Under the pieces are notes generated by a model that was not told the origin of the DNA, did no database searches, and saw nothing but the letters and a program-made list of their open reading frames with translations. From positions 1 to 25,415 of IMG/VR virus record IMGVR_UViG_3300032396_000154: a stretch of 25,415 bases of DNA. One strand, given 5' to 3'. Made by a program: the position numbers and the translations under genes. Below, piece by piece: positions 1 through 7,750 of the stretch (position 1 is its first letter; every line of letters begins with the position of its first letter). Origin of the DNA: a virus.

Positions 1-525
1 AGCGAGGTCGCGCAGCCGTTCCATTTCCTCGGTCGACTTGCGCTGATCCCCATAGAACAACTTGAACTGGGCGCGCAACACCTTGATGTCCTGCGCCGCC
101 GCCAATCCCAGCCCGGTGGCCGCCACGGTAGCCCCGCCGAGCGCTGTCATACGCGCCTCTTGTAACTTGGCGCGTTCGGCAGCCGCTTTCTTTTCGATCT
201 TGAGTCGTTCGGCAGCTTCCCGCTCGATTTGTTTGGTGAGGGTCTTTTCTTGCTTCAGGCGGTCTTGATAATCCCGCTTGAGGCTTTTGAGCAGATCGTT
301 ATAGGCTTGAGCTTCCGCGCGGGTTTGTAGTGCCGTTTGTTTGGCCGTATCGCCCAGACTTTGTTTGATGGCGGCATTCATGGCGCGGGATTCGCGGAGA
401 ATCTCCGACCGGGCCTGCGCAAAACTGGACGTATCAATCGTAAACCGTCCCTGCGCATTGCCGACCGAGTTGCCGGTGCCCTCGGCTCCTTTGGAAGACC
501 ATCCCATCTGGTCGAAGACGCTCAT
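1..525 (-). CDS. Tail tape measure protein, N-terminal part (cut by window edge)
   Basis: The frame is open from an ATG at 525 to the window edge, giving the first 175 residues of a longer protein. The N-terminus is followed by a long charged Lys/Glu/Gln-rich helical region (about residues 60-125), then a small Ala/Gly-rich hydrophobic stretch (TALGGATVAATGLGLAAA) and a segment beginning LFYGDQRKSTEEMERLRDLA, which resembles the N-terminal part of phage tape measure proteins. The start overlaps the stop of the chaperone extension as ATGA, so translation is coupled. The position directly after the tail assembly chaperone pair is where tape measure genes lie in siphoviruses. The protein should set tail length. 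Total length and any lytic domain are outside the window. Confidence 0.88.
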   Translation of the reverse strand, partial: MSVFDQMGWSSKGAEGTGNSVGNAQGRFTIDTSSFAQARSEILRESRAMNAAIKQSLGDTAKQTALQTRAEAQAYNDLLKSLKRDYQDRLKQEKTLTKQIEREAAERLKIEKKAAAERAKLQEARMTALGGATVAATGLGLAAAQDIKVLRAQFKLFYGDQRKSTEEMERLRDLA

Positions 526-827
526 GTGCGGATTACTCCAAACATGCCCGTGAGCCAGTCCAGAGCCTCTTGCTTGTCTGGCTCATCGCCCAACACCTCG
601 GCCAAGGTGTGTTTGTAGTGGCCCTTATCGTCGGTCTCGTTCAGCACGCCTTCGACGTGCCGCCCGAACCAGGACACCGCCCGATCAAACTGGAACGCCG
701 TCCACCACCCGTCCAGCCCCGTCTTCGCCGTCGCCCACGCGCGCAGGTTCAGCAGGTGGCTCGCTGGCTGGTACGTGTCCTTCTGGAGACACCACAGAGT
801 CCACATAGCCTTCTTGTTGCCGACGAA
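522..827 (-). CDS. Tail assembly chaperone, frameshift extension (T-like part)
   Basis: This frame has no credible start of its own. Its upstream part is Ser/Thr/Arg-rich and looks like the shadow of the overlapping gene, while from about 815 down to 522 it reads as a sensible protein (NKKAMWTLWCLQ, then GLDGWWTAFQFDRAV, then an acidic C-terminus ending GMFGVIRT). It lies +1 relative to the upstream chaperone frame. Entry by ribosomal slippage at CCC-T (831-828) would give a fusion of about 232 residues (131 plus 101). The arrangement matches the lambda G/GT type of overlapping tail chaperones between tube and tape measure genes. An alternative is an independent start at an internal ATG near 809, but its ribosome site is weak. 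Confidence 0.7.
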   Translation of the reverse strand, partial: FVGNKKAMWTLWCLQKDTYQPASHLLNLRAWATAKTGLDGWWTAFQFDRAVSWFGRHVEGVLNETDDKGHYKHTLAEVLGDEPDKQEALDWLTGMFGVIRT

Positions 828-1221
828 AGGGCTCCAAGTCGCGAGTCGCGATCCCCAGCAGGTGATAGACAAACTCCTTGTCCTCGAAGAGCAGGTCATT
901 GATGCTGATCTGGTTGTCCGAGATCGGAGGGTCCACAATTTGCGGTTCCACAAACGCACAGCGGCACACCGCGTTGAGGATGTCGATGTACTGCTGAAGG
1001 TCCGCGATTTTGTCGGGCAGCATGGCCTCAATATCTTTCTTCCCCTCCATAATGGCAGCAATGATGGGCGTCAGACTGTCCATGATTTTGCCCGTCATCA
1101 CGAAGAAGTCGAACTGGACGCCGCGCAACCGTGCCACACGACCGGAGGGGAGCCGACACAGCTCCCCTTCTGATTCTTTCCGCCATTCGTGGGGCGGAGT
1201 CAATACCAACTGGTTTACCAT
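685..1221 (-). CDS. Tail assembly chaperone (G-like)
   Basis: This 178-residue protein starts at an ATG preceded by AAGGGG at a good distance. It lies between the tail tube gene and the tape measure gene, the normal site of the tail assembly chaperone. Residues 1-131 look like real protein, for example DFFVMTGKIMDSLTPI and a helical region ending YHLLGIATRDLEPF. After that the frame becomes Gly/Val/Pro/Glu-rich and resembles non-coding translation, while the +1 frame becomes protein-like. Chaperones of this class bind the tape measure protein and recruit tube subunits. The identification rests mainly on position and the overlapping-frame architecture rather than on sequence motifs. Confidence 0.75.
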   Translation of the reverse strand: MVNQLVLTPPHEWRKESEGELCRLPSGRVARLRGVQFDFFVMTGKIMDSLTPIIAAIMEGKKDIEAMLPDKIADLQQYIDILNAVCRCAFVEPQIVDPPISDNQISINDLLFEDKEFVYHLLGIATRDLEPFRRQQEGYVDSVVSPEGHVPASEPPAEPARVGDGEDGAGRVVDGVPV

Positions 1222-1237
1222 TGCAACCCCTTTTCAA

Positions 1238-1771
1238 TTACGTGGGTGGGATGGTCACGGCCGTCGCCGTCGCATGATGGATCAGTTTCATCACGCCGTA
1301 GACGGTACTTTCATAATGGGCCCGCGCCGTCACGTTCTCTTCGATGTACGCGCCCTTGGCCATCGAGAAGTTCAAGCCGGACATGATCTTGACCTTGGGG
1401 ATAAACAGCCACATATCCCCGCCCCCCGTGGTGGTGTCCACGCGGCCACAGATGGCGAAGTAAGGCATGTTGTCCCGCCCAAAGATCATCGACTCGGTAT
1501 TGGTGCTGACCGTATTGGTCACCCCGGTCAAAATGGCCAGGACATCGTTGTCCTTGAGACCGAAGCCCAGCGTGATGTTGGCCGCCTGGATTTTGGCATG
1601 GCTGTCGGTGATGATGTCATCACCTTCCAGTTCGCCGCTTTCCATATCCAGCTCGACCCCGAAGACCTTGACGGACTCTACGTCCAGCGCCGTCCCATAG
1701 TTCTGAGCGCTATTCCAGACGGCGATCTTGGCGTCCGACAGGCCGTACATGAAACTCTGCGTATATGCCAT
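1238..1771 (-). CDS. Major tail tube protein
   Basis: This protein has 177 residues. The start ATG has AGGAG six bases upstream, the strong site expected for an abundant structural protein. The sequence (MAYTQSFMYGLSDAKIAVWN at the start, then VKVFGVELDMESGELEGDD, NITLGFGLKDNDVLAILTG and a beta-rich C-terminal half) has the character of phage tail tube subunits: beta-strand rich, few Cys, with an early Gly-Leu-X-Asp segment. It follows the tail completion genes and precedes the chaperone pair, which is the usual place. It should polymerise into the inner tail tube. There is no separate sheath gene next to it, which argues for a non-contractile tail. Confidence 0.82.
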   Translation of the reverse strand: MAYTQSFMYGLSDAKIAVWNSAQNYGTALDVESVKVFGVELDMESGELEGDDIITDSHAKIQAANITLGFGLKDNDVLAILTGVTNTVSTNTESMIFGRDNMPYFAICGRVDTTTGGGDMWLFIPKVKIMSGLNFSMAKGAYIEENVTARAHYESTVYGVMKLIHHATATAVTIPPT

Positions 1772-1778
1772 TTGTCTC

Positions 1779-2246
1779 CTATCCTATCGCCCGGATCGCG
1801 AAGTCACTCCGGATCATCAGGGCATTGTCTAACGCTTCGTCACGCTGCTGGGTCAGGATATTGCCCGCCCAGTGCGGGATGAACTTGCTGGACCCGATCA
1901 TCTGCCCGTGTAGTAACACCTTGGCACGGGTGCGGGCACTCTCGATGGTGGTATAGGCACGATCTCCATCATCGTAAAACCACAACTCGACTACCTGCCG
2001 GTAACTGACCTCTTGCGTCTGGTCGTCATCCATCCCGCCATCGGGCACTTCTTCGCGGCCCTTGACCAGGCAGCAGGGCTTCAACAGCCCCGTGGTCGCA
2101 TCAAAAGGCGCACTGCTCATGACACGGGTAATCCCATTGCGGCCCGTTTGGGCATACGTGAAAATGCCCCCGGTACACAGGGTCGCGACTCCGCCCGCCC
2201 CGGTATCGGCCACCAACACCGCTTTGATGTCATCCATGAAGGTCAT
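1779..2246 (-). CDS. Tail terminator / tail completion protein
   Basis: This protein has 155 residues. It overlaps the upstream gene as ATGA. The N-terminus (MTFMDDIKAVLVADTGAGGV) followed by a short beta-rich core (ELWFYDDGDRAYTTIESARTRAKVLL) resembles tail terminator proteins, which begin with a short helix of the 'I-x-x-x-L-x-x-D' kind and carry an amphipathic helix after the central strands. It sits just before the tail tube gene, where the tail terminator normally is. Its role would be to cap the tail tube and join the tail to the head. The assignment is made from position, size and secondary-structure pattern, not from a diagnostic motif. Confidence 0.6.
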   Translation of the reverse strand: MTFMDDIKAVLVADTGAGGVATLCTGGIFTYAQTGRNGITRVMSSAPFDATTGLLKPCCLVKGREEVPDGGMDDDQTQEVSYRQVVELWFYDDGDRAYTTIESARTRAKVLLHGQMIGSSKFIPHWAGNILTQQRDEALDNALMIRSDFAIRAIG

Positions 2247-2719
2247 ACCCTGCCCTCATAAAACGCCGTTTGCGTGTCGGGATTCCACTGGCGGCTAATG
2301 CCCGTCTGGTTGAACTGCCCCCCGCGCACGAGCTTTTGTAAATCCTGCATGATGATGGGGACCCAATGGTCGAGGGCCGGGCTGATGATGCTGTAGCGAC
2401 CTGCCCACTTGACCTCCAGCCAGAACCCATAATACATGCCATGCGACAGCAGGAGCGTGATCTCGTTCAACCCCTGAATGACCTGGGTGAACAACGTGCG
2501 GCGGGCGTTGCCCGTCTGGTCCTGCCACGGCGCATTGTCTTTCATCCAGACCAGGATGTCGTTCGCGCGGGTCTGCATGATCACGTTCAAGGCTTCCCGC
2601 AGATAGTTTAAGTAAGCATCGGCCAGCGCGCCAAAGGCTTGTTCGGGTGTCACCACCCATTCAAAACCAGCTTCGACGCTGCGCAGTGTGACATCCCCGA
2701 TGGGTTCCGGCGCTCTCAT
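2243..2719 (-). CDS. Head-tail joining / HK97 gp10-like minor structural protein
   Basis: This protein has 158 residues and overlaps the upstream gene by four bases (ATGA), with GGGGAG eight bases before the start. The middle carries APWQDQTGNARRTL, followed by LSHGMYYGFWLEVKWAGRY. This is the pattern of HK97 gp10-type proteins: a turn with 'A-P-x-x-T-G-x-L/A-R', then 'H-x-x-Y-x-x-x-x-E'. The C-terminus (SPALDHWVPIIMQDLQKLV) fits the closing helix of that family. Gene order (after the head closure protein, before the tail terminator) agrees. The family functions at the head-tail interface or tail tip of the neck. Confidence 0.68.
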   Translation of the reverse strand: MRAPEPIGDVTLRSVEAGFEWVVTPEQAFGALADAYLNYLREALNVIMQTRANDILVWMKDNAPWQDQTGNARRTLFTQVIQGLNEITLLLSHGMYYGFWLEVKWAGRYSIISPALDHWVPIIMQDLQKLVRGGQFNQTGISRQWNPDTQTAFYEGRV

Positions 2720-3105
2720 GATCGCTGCTCCCCGCTGGCTTCCGCGACTGCCAGCATCCGTCCGGGAAGGGTGTCCCAGACATCCACCACCACATACATC
2801 TGCCCGGCATGAAAAAACCGGTCGCCGCGATAGATCACGGTCGTGGACAGGGTAGGATGTCCCCGATACCCCAGGATCAACATATCCTGCTTCTGTCCCT
2901 GGTTGCCAGCGGGTCCACTTATGTCCGTGCGAGGCGTCAGGACTTCCAACCGCACCGTCTGGGCTGCCTGCTCTACGCCCGCCCGCCGGATGACGATGCT
3001 GGTGGGCTGTTCGGCGATGCGGCGTGCCGTGTCAAACGCCTTATCGTTGTCGTCGATAGTCGTCTCTAAGAGCCCACTGGTGCCCAACCACGCATTGAGA
3101 CCCAT
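2716..3105 (-). CDS. Head closure / head-tail joining protein
   Basis: This protein has 129 residues. The start ATG shares one base with the TGA of the upstream gene (TGATG). The C-terminal half (TTVIYRGDRFFHAGQMYVVVDVWDTLPGRML) has the beta-strand pattern of head-tail joining proteins: a strand, 'G-D-x-F', a short turn, 'Y-x-V-x-x-V', then a final strand. It lies second after the capsid block, as head closure proteins do. The first 30 residues (GLLETTIDDNDKAFDTARRI) look helical. Function is inferred from position and fold pattern. Confidence 0.55.
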   Translation of the reverse strand: MGLNAWLGTSGLLETTIDDNDKAFDTARRIAEQPTSIVIRRAGVEQAAQTVRLEVLTPRTDISGPAGNQGQKQDMLILGYRGHPTLSTTVIYRGDRFFHAGQMYVVVDVWDTLPGRMLAVAEASGEQRS

Positions 3106-3443
3106 CAGAAACTCGGTTTCTCCCGATCTATCGGGGGGATGGCGCGCATCCCCACCAGCCGGACTTGCTGGGCCTGGTTGGCTTTGTGCTCCCAGATGTC
3201 GATCTGGTCTTTGATGTTTTTGTAAATCTGCGATTTGCTTTCCGCCGACTGGGCCAGTCGGTAATCATACAACCGGGTGGCATCGGCCAGCAGGACATAC
3301 CACACCGTCAGAATCAGGGCCTTTTTGTCCTCTCCTGCTTCGGTATACCACTCATCCAGTTGGGCGTCGGTGAACACCGCTTCGGTATCCCCAATGCCCG
3401 TCATATACTGAACGTAGCGCCGATCCGCATCACTGAGTGCCAT
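3105..3443 (-). CDS. Head-tail connector / adaptor protein
   Basis: The protein is 112 residues when started at the ATG at 3443, which shares its A with the TGA stop of the glycosyltransferase upstream. An ATG nine bases earlier is possible but would add only three residues. It is mostly alpha-helical: LSDADRRYVQYMTGIGD, then FTDAQLDEWYTEAGEDKKAL, ILTVWYVLLADATRLYDYRL and a further helix. This is the layout of small head-tail adaptor proteins that dock on the portal. It is the first of the neck genes. The assignment comes from helix pattern, size and position. Confidence 0.62.
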   Translation of the reverse strand: MALSDADRRYVQYMTGIGDTEAVFTDAQLDEWYTEAGEDKKALILTVWYVLLADATRLYDYRLAQSAESKSQIYKNIKDQIDIWEHKANQAQQVRLVGMRAIPPIDREKPSF

Positions 3444-4459
3444 CAGCCCCACTCCTCAATCAACTCCATCAAGCGCCGGGCCGAATGCTGCCAGGTCTGG
3501 TGTTCGCGCAGCCAGGCGGCGGCCTGCTGCCCTTTCTGCCATGCCTCATCGCGGTGTTCGTAACACCAGCGCATGTGCGTGCCGACTTCTTCAACATCGG
3601 GCATGGCCCATTCGCCACCACCCAGAATGGCGGCGGGGACCATCTGGTAATTCACGATGGGAATGCCCCAGTGTTCTACCCCATCCAGGGTGCCGCCGAA
3701 CGCGGTGCAGATGACCGGTTTCCCGGTACAGGCGGCTTCACGGGGGAACATGCCCCAACCTTCGCCCTTGGTCGGATTGACCACACAATCGACGTGCGCA
3801 TACACGTCGGCCATGTGGAGCACGTCCTCACGCCAGATCGTCACCCGCCGGTCGCCTTTGGCGGTCGACAGCCAGGGGAGACCCCCTTGCCGGGTTTTGA
3901 TGATCAGGCGCACGTCCGGGTTTTCCCCAAAGGTATCGTAAAAGGCTTCCCAGACGAGATCCTGCCCCTTGCGGCTGCCCCGGTCCCCAAATGCCAGAAA
4001 GGTGTAAGGACGGTTCGTCGGCAGAGGGATGAATGTGTTCGGAAACTCAACCGGATCAACGCCCCCCGGCACGATGTGTATCGGAGTCGTGACACCGTTG
4101 TCGCGAAACACGTCTGCACACCACTGGCAGGGCACGATCAGGCGTTCCGCTTTCGTGTTGACGTGGTGTGCCCACTCGTCGGGAAGGCGCGTGCTCTCGT
4201 ACATGGTGCTCGCAAACACCCGACCGGGCATGGCTTTCAGATCATGCGGAGGGGCCAGCACCACGTTCAGGCGGGTCATATCCAACCCGCGCAGGTAGTT
4301 ATACCAGCCCGGCGTGTCCTCCAGGTCCATGAGTAAGCCGGGATACACCTTCGCGCCGATCTGTGCCAGCGCCTTGATCTGCGAGAGGGCATAATAACTG
4401 TAGCCATCGCAGGCCGTTTTTCGGAAGTGGAGGTAATTAAAACCGCGACTTTCGATCAT
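3443..4459 (-). CDS. GT4-type (GT-B fold) glycosyltransferase inside the structural operon
   Basis: The protein has 338 residues from the ATG at 4459, which has GAGGA six bases upstream; an upstream in-frame ATG at 4483 lies inside a stem-loop and is less likely. It shows the GT4 layout: an N-terminal nucleotide-fold half, a linker around IVPGGVDPVEFP (residues 129-140), the second-domain entry FGDRGSRKGQDL (158-168) and the donor-binding motif KGEGWGMFPREAACTGKPV (231-249), with the paired Glu residues of the E-x7-E motif. It should transfer a sugar from a nucleotide-sugar donor. It lies between the major capsid gene and the neck genes and is coupled to the connector gene, so it is probably expressed with virion proteins. 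The acceptor is unknown; a capsid or tail protein is an inference. Confidence 0.87.
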   Translation of the reverse strand: MIESRGFNYLHFRKTACDGYSYYALSQIKALAQIGAKVYPGLLMDLEDTPGWYNYLRGLDMTRLNVVLAPPHDLKAMPGRVFASTMYESTRLPDEWAHHVNTKAERLIVPCQWCADVFRDNGVTTPIHIVPGGVDPVEFPNTFIPLPTNRPYTFLAFGDRGSRKGQDLVWEAFYDTFGENPDVRLIIKTRQGGLPWLSTAKGDRRVTIWREDVLHMADVYAHVDCVVNPTKGEGWGMFPREAACTGKPVICTAFGGTLDGVEHWGIPIVNYQMVPAAILGGGEWAMPDVEEVGTHMRWCYEHRDEAWQKGQQAAAWLREHQTWQHSARRLMELIEEWG

Positions 4460-4471
4460 GGGTTCCTCAAG

Positions 4472-4494
4472 AGAGGGGCTCACGACGCCCCTCT
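4472..4494 (-). other. GC-rich stem-loop between capsid and glycosyltransferase genes
   Basis: On the minus strand AGAGGGGC (4494-4487) is followed by a seven-base loop and the exact complement GCCCCTCT (4479-4472). The eight-pair perfect stem lies in the 51-base gap after the capsid gene. No T-run follows on either strand, so it is not a classical terminator. It ends a few bases before the glycosyltransferase ribosome site. Possible roles are partial termination, RNA processing or stabilisation of the abundant capsid message. Confidence 0.6.
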
Positions 4495-4510
4495 GTTACT
4501 GTGTCGGATG

Positions 4511-5647
4511 TCAACTGATGGTCGGATTCGTCCAGGTGCCACCCGTCGAGCGATAGGCAGCGACCCCATTGGTACGATCCCCGCCCAGCCCCAGCCCGTA
4601 TTCGAACTCCATACGGATGAGTTTGATCGGGCTGATGGTACTATCTCCCGTGACGGCAGCGATGTAACACCCGAAGCCCTTGCCCCCGCGCGAGGCCGGA
4701 CGCAGCCGGACCGCAAACGGATTCTTGGGCGATAGGGTGCCATAACTCTTGGTCAGGAAGGCGTAGGCGGTCGGCACGCGCGCCGTCGCATAGAGTTCGA
4801 TTTCGCCATAATCCGAGCTGAACCCGCCGATGACGCCTTTACGGAGCGCCTGGGTGGTGTAGTAGTTCGGACCACTGGTTTCGCCTGCGCGGTCGATGAT
4901 CGAGATCATCTGATCCTTGGGGCGAATGAAGTCAGCCAGGTCGCGATAGCTACCGATGTCCGCACGGGAGACAATGGCATAATACGGACCATCATGTCCA
5001 TGTTCCTGGAGGGTTTCGGCCATCTGGTTCAGCATGTCGCCGAACCCGTAGGACCCTGACGCCACCCCCAGAAAGTGATCGTGTGTGCTGGCAAAGGTTT
5101 CGCCGTTGTAGGCCACCGGCACGAAGTCGATGTTGCCCGTGGTCGAGTGGACCCAGGGCACGTTGTAGCCAGAGGTGCCGACGCTGTATTCGGTGGTCAG
5201 GAAAGCGCGGTTGAGCAGATCGGTTTCGAAGCGCTTACGCAGGTTGTCGATCTTGCCCCCGATGTCGGAGGTCAATTGCATTTCGCGCGCATCCAGGAAC
5301 CATCGCTCGGTCCCGCCGATGACTTCTTGTTTGACTTCCAGCGCGATCTGGTGACCGATGGTCGTTTCGTGCGTCGGATCGACCACATCGAGGTCGGTAA
5401 CCACGGGCGATGCCGCCGGGGTGCCCCCGTTGCGATACTCGAACTCCTGAGTTTCGGTGGTGTAAAACAGGTTGCCCCAGTCCGTCTGAAATTCCGCGTT
5501 GACGGCAGCCAGGGCACTCGCCAAGCGCTGGGTGAAGCCCATAAAGGTCTCACCGGTCGCCAGTTCCCACTGCGCCAGCAGCGTTGCATCGACGCCGGAC
5601 GGGAGGGCGAGATTCAGGATGGATTCATAACCAAGTGTCGTTCCCAT
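4511..5647 (-). CDS. Major capsid protein (HK97-like fold)
   Basis: The protein has 378 residues. A strong ribosome site (GGGAGG, six bases before the ATG) suits the most abundant virion protein. It follows the protease/scaffold and decoration genes, the standard order. The sequence starts with a helical N-arm (residues about 20-55), then a long extended loop and a spine-helix region (GGKIDNLRKRFETDLLNRAF), a peripheral domain (FGDMLNQMAETLQEHGHDGPY, then AIVSRADIGSYRDL) and a C-terminal beta region with the conserved-looking RVPTAYAFLTKSYG. Size and order fit HK97-fold major capsid proteins. It should form the icosahedral shell after scaffold-guided assembly. It could be a target of the glycosyltransferase encoded next to it, but nothing in the sequence proves that. 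Confidence 0.88.
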   Translation of the reverse strand: MGTTLGYESILNLALPSGVDATLLAQWELATGETFMGFTQRLASALAAVNAEFQTDWGNLFYTTETQEFEYRNGGTPAASPVVTDLDVVDPTHETTIGHQIALEVKQEVIGGTERWFLDAREMQLTSDIGGKIDNLRKRFETDLLNRAFLTTEYSVGTSGYNVPWVHSTTGNIDFVPVAYNGETFASTHDHFLGVASGSYGFGDMLNQMAETLQEHGHDGPYYAIVSRADIGSYRDLADFIRPKDQMISIIDRAGETSGPNYYTTQALRKGVIGGFSSDYGEIELYATARVPTAYAFLTKSYGTLSPKNPFAVRLRPASRGGKGFGCYIAAVTGDSTISPIKLIRMEFEYGLGLGGDRTNGVAAYRSTGGTWTNPTIS

Positions 5648-5659
5648 GTGATCCTCCCG

Positions 5660-6088
5660 TTAGACGCTCGTCGCGTCCGTCGCGTTCCAGTTGACGAAAA
5701 TGGTCGTGGCACTCACGGCCCGGCCAATCGCATTCGGATACGCGCCACTGGTGGGGGCGGTTTGATCCAGGCGTCCCACCGTCTTCGAAATGTAGACCGG
5801 AGCACCGGGGGTCATCCCCGAAAAGCCCGTGACCCGACCCCAAACGGCAACCGAACAGCGGTCACCCGATGCCACCGTCGTCGAGCCGTCTTTGCTGGCG
5901 ACGACGATACCCACCACGCGCGCACCGACCGCCGAAAGATCAGCGTCCGCGTGCTGCGCATACCCGGAACTGTCCAGATAGACCGCGTACCCCACTGTCA
6001 GCGCTGCCCCCGCCACCAGATTGAGCGGCGGGTGATTGGGCGCATCCAGGTAGCAGACATCGGCACCGGTTACGGTAATACTTCCCAT
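5660..6088 (-). CDS. Capsid decoration-like protein (DUF2190-type pattern)
   Basis: The protein has 142 residues. The ATG has GGAGG a few bases upstream (GTAGGAGGACAGC). It is beta-rich, Gly/Ala/Val/Ser/Thr-rich and almost free of Lys: LVAGAALTVGYAVYLDSSGY, VGARVVGIVVAS and WGRVTGFSGMTPGAPVYIS. The order 'initial Gly-rich strand, G-x-x-V-Y-L-D, G-V-x-G-I, C-S-V-A-V-W-G, P-G-x-P-V-Y-I' matches small head decoration proteins of the DUF2190 kind. It lies directly before the major capsid gene, as expected. It probably binds the outside of the shell. Family assignment is by pattern. Confidence 0.72.
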   Translation of the reverse strand: MGSITVTGADVCYLDAPNHPPLNLVAGAALTVGYAVYLDSSGYAQHADADLSAVGARVVGIVVASKDGSTTVASGDRCSVAVWGRVTGFSGMTPGAPVYISKTVGRLDQTAPTSGAYPNAIGRAVSATTIFVNWNATDATSV

Positions 6089-6103
6089 GCTGTCCTCCTA
6101 CCT

Positions 6104-7735
6104 CTACGACACCCCAAACGTATGGAGTGCCTCTTTACCTTCTTGAAGAGTGGGTTCCACGGGTTTCGACGCCCCCTCGCGCCCCACCCCCCCGACACGA
6201 ATGGCGGGACCGCTGAGGGCATCGCGCGTCATTTCGACCAGGACTTTCAGGTCGCCCGTCATCAATTCCTCGACCGCCGGTTTGGCCAGTGCCAGTTCCG
6301 ACACCACGCCGCCCAGTCGAGCTTGCGCCATCGCAAACAACATAGTGCGCAGGGCGTTCAGTTTGTCGGTCGCCTCCGGTTTGCCATTGGTGTTCCAGGC
6401 CGTCAGTTCGGCAATATGCTGGCGCAGCGCGGCTTCATGCTCGCTCCGTTGGTATTCCGCCACCTGGGTGGCTTTGGCCGTGTTGTCGGCTTCCAGTTCA
6501 GCGATGCGTTGGTCTTTCTCCGCCATCTGCTGGATCAAGGCGGCCACGCGGGTATCGTGCTCCTGCGTAACCCCGGCAATAATCGTCTCGCGCAGTGCCG
6601 CGAAGGCGGGGACGGTTTGAAGCTCGTCCGCCGTCAATGTGGCCAGCACTGCCGCTTTTTCAGGCATAGTGACCTCCTGAGCTAAGTCCTGGGTGACGGG
6701 TACACCCGTAAGAAAGTCCCAGGATGTCGATGTAAATTCAGGCACGATCCCCGCTTCCATTTGGCTGGTCACGTGGAACGTCCCGGATAACCGTAAGGCG
6801 GCGCGTTCCCAGGGGGCGAGATCCAGCGATTCCAACTCGAACCCCTTGGCTTTCCAGGATTTCTTCTCCTCGTTTTTCATCTGGCTGGTGAACGGTCCGA
6901 AGATGCTGGTGGCCGCTTTGCCCCCCATTGCTTTCTGTCGCCAGAAGTGTTCTTTGGCCCTGCCAGGCGGGAGATACCCCTTGGCCCAAGCCGTTTTGCC
7001 GATCATCTTCGCACCCACCCAATACACGTCAGGAACCGGATAGGCGGTGGAACGCTCTTCCGCTTTGATGTGTCCCATGATCCCGCCGGGATGTTTGGTG
7101 TTGATTTGTTCGACGAGGCCCTTGACCAGCGGTTCGTCATAATCCAACCCGTTGGAGGAAACCCGCCCGATTTCACCCACGGCCAGGGTGATGAAATACG
7201 GTTCCTCATCGCCCTTCGTGAGCGCATCCAGGTCAATGCCCGGCGCCGTCGGAATCTCAGGCTCCTGGGTACTCAGGTCCGTGATGCTGAACTCGCGCAG
7301 AATCAGACGAGCAGGTTGTTGCTGAGTGGTTTCCACCGCCGCATAGGTCAGGGTCACTTCTTTCCAGGTCTCACGTGGATCGAACACAATAGCGTCTTTC
7401 GTTTTCTGGTAGCCCACCTGAAAATATTTCCCTTGGCCACTCACGACAATGTGGTCGGGAAACACATCATTCACCCACAGCGATTCCCCATTCACCACCG
7501 CCGTGTTATGCAGGGGGTAGAATTGGTCTTCAAAGGCACGGCGCACCACGGCCAGTTGGTCGTCCAGGCTGTTGTCCATTTCCTTCGCATGAGCGTCGGG
7601 AACGTTGGCCATCAACGCCTCAAAGTGAGCCTGTGCCTGCTCTTCCGTCTCATGACATTTGACTTCTTCGCCACGAGACCCATCAGCGTTTTTCTTATAG
7701 ACGCACAATCCTTCTTTCATGTAGGGCATAGACAT
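6104..7735 (-). CDS. Prohead maturation protease fused to scaffold
   Basis: The protein has 543 residues. I chose the ATG at 7735, which has GAGGAG just upstream; the ATG at 7729 is also possible, and the ATG at 7750 abuts the terminator. A small N-terminal module (MPYMKEGLCVYKKNADG to about residue 45) is followed by the protease-like region (about 180-315) with PGGIMGHIKAEERSTAYPVP (His about 222), KAATSIFG (Ser about 277) and LESLDLAPWERAA, consistent with a His-Ser protease of the prohead class. Residues about 389-445 form a charged coiled coil (EKDQRIAELEADNTA) typical of scaffold. The fusion would guide shell assembly and then clear itself. It is located just upstream of decoration and capsid genes. 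Confidence 0.8.
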   Translation of the reverse strand: MSMPYMKEGLCVYKKNADGSRGEEVKCHETEEQAQAHFEALMANVPDAHAKEMDNSLDDQLAVVRRAFEDQFYPLHNTAVVNGESLWVNDVFPDHIVVSGQGKYFQVGYQKTKDAIVFDPRETWKEVTLTYAAVETTQQQPARLILREFSITDLSTQEPEIPTAPGIDLDALTKGDEEPYFITLAVGEIGRVSSNGLDYDEPLVKGLVEQINTKHPGGIMGHIKAEERSTAYPVPDVYWVGAKMIGKTAWAKGYLPPGRAKEHFWRQKAMGGKAATSIFGPFTSQMKNEEKKSWKAKGFELESLDLAPWERAALRLSGTFHVTSQMEAGIVPEFTSTSWDFLTGVPVTQDLAQEVTMPEKAAVLATLTADELQTVPAFAALRETIIAGVTQEHDTRVAALIQQMAEKDQRIAELEADNTAKATQVAEYQRSEHEAALRQHIAELTAWNTNGKPEATDKLNALRTMLFAMAQARLGGVVSELALAKPAVEELMTGDLKVLVEMTRDALSGPAIRVGGVGREGASKPVEPTLQEGKEALHTFGVS

Positions 7736-7750
7736 CCCTCTCCTCAACAC

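Noticed and set aside
3437-4336. Plus-strand reading frame of 299 codons opposite the GT4 gene
   Set aside because: Its composition is typical of a mirror frame, and the minus-strand gene has clear GT4 motifs and a ribosome site.
4472-4494. Calling the capsid-distal stem-loop a rho-independent terminator
   Set aside because: No T-run follows the stem on either strand.
5075-6685. Long plus-strand reading frame (536 codons) opposite the capsid, decoration and protease genes
   Set aside because: It runs antisense to well-supported head genes, is Arg/His/Gly-rich and shows no domain. It results from the G+C bias of the coding strand.
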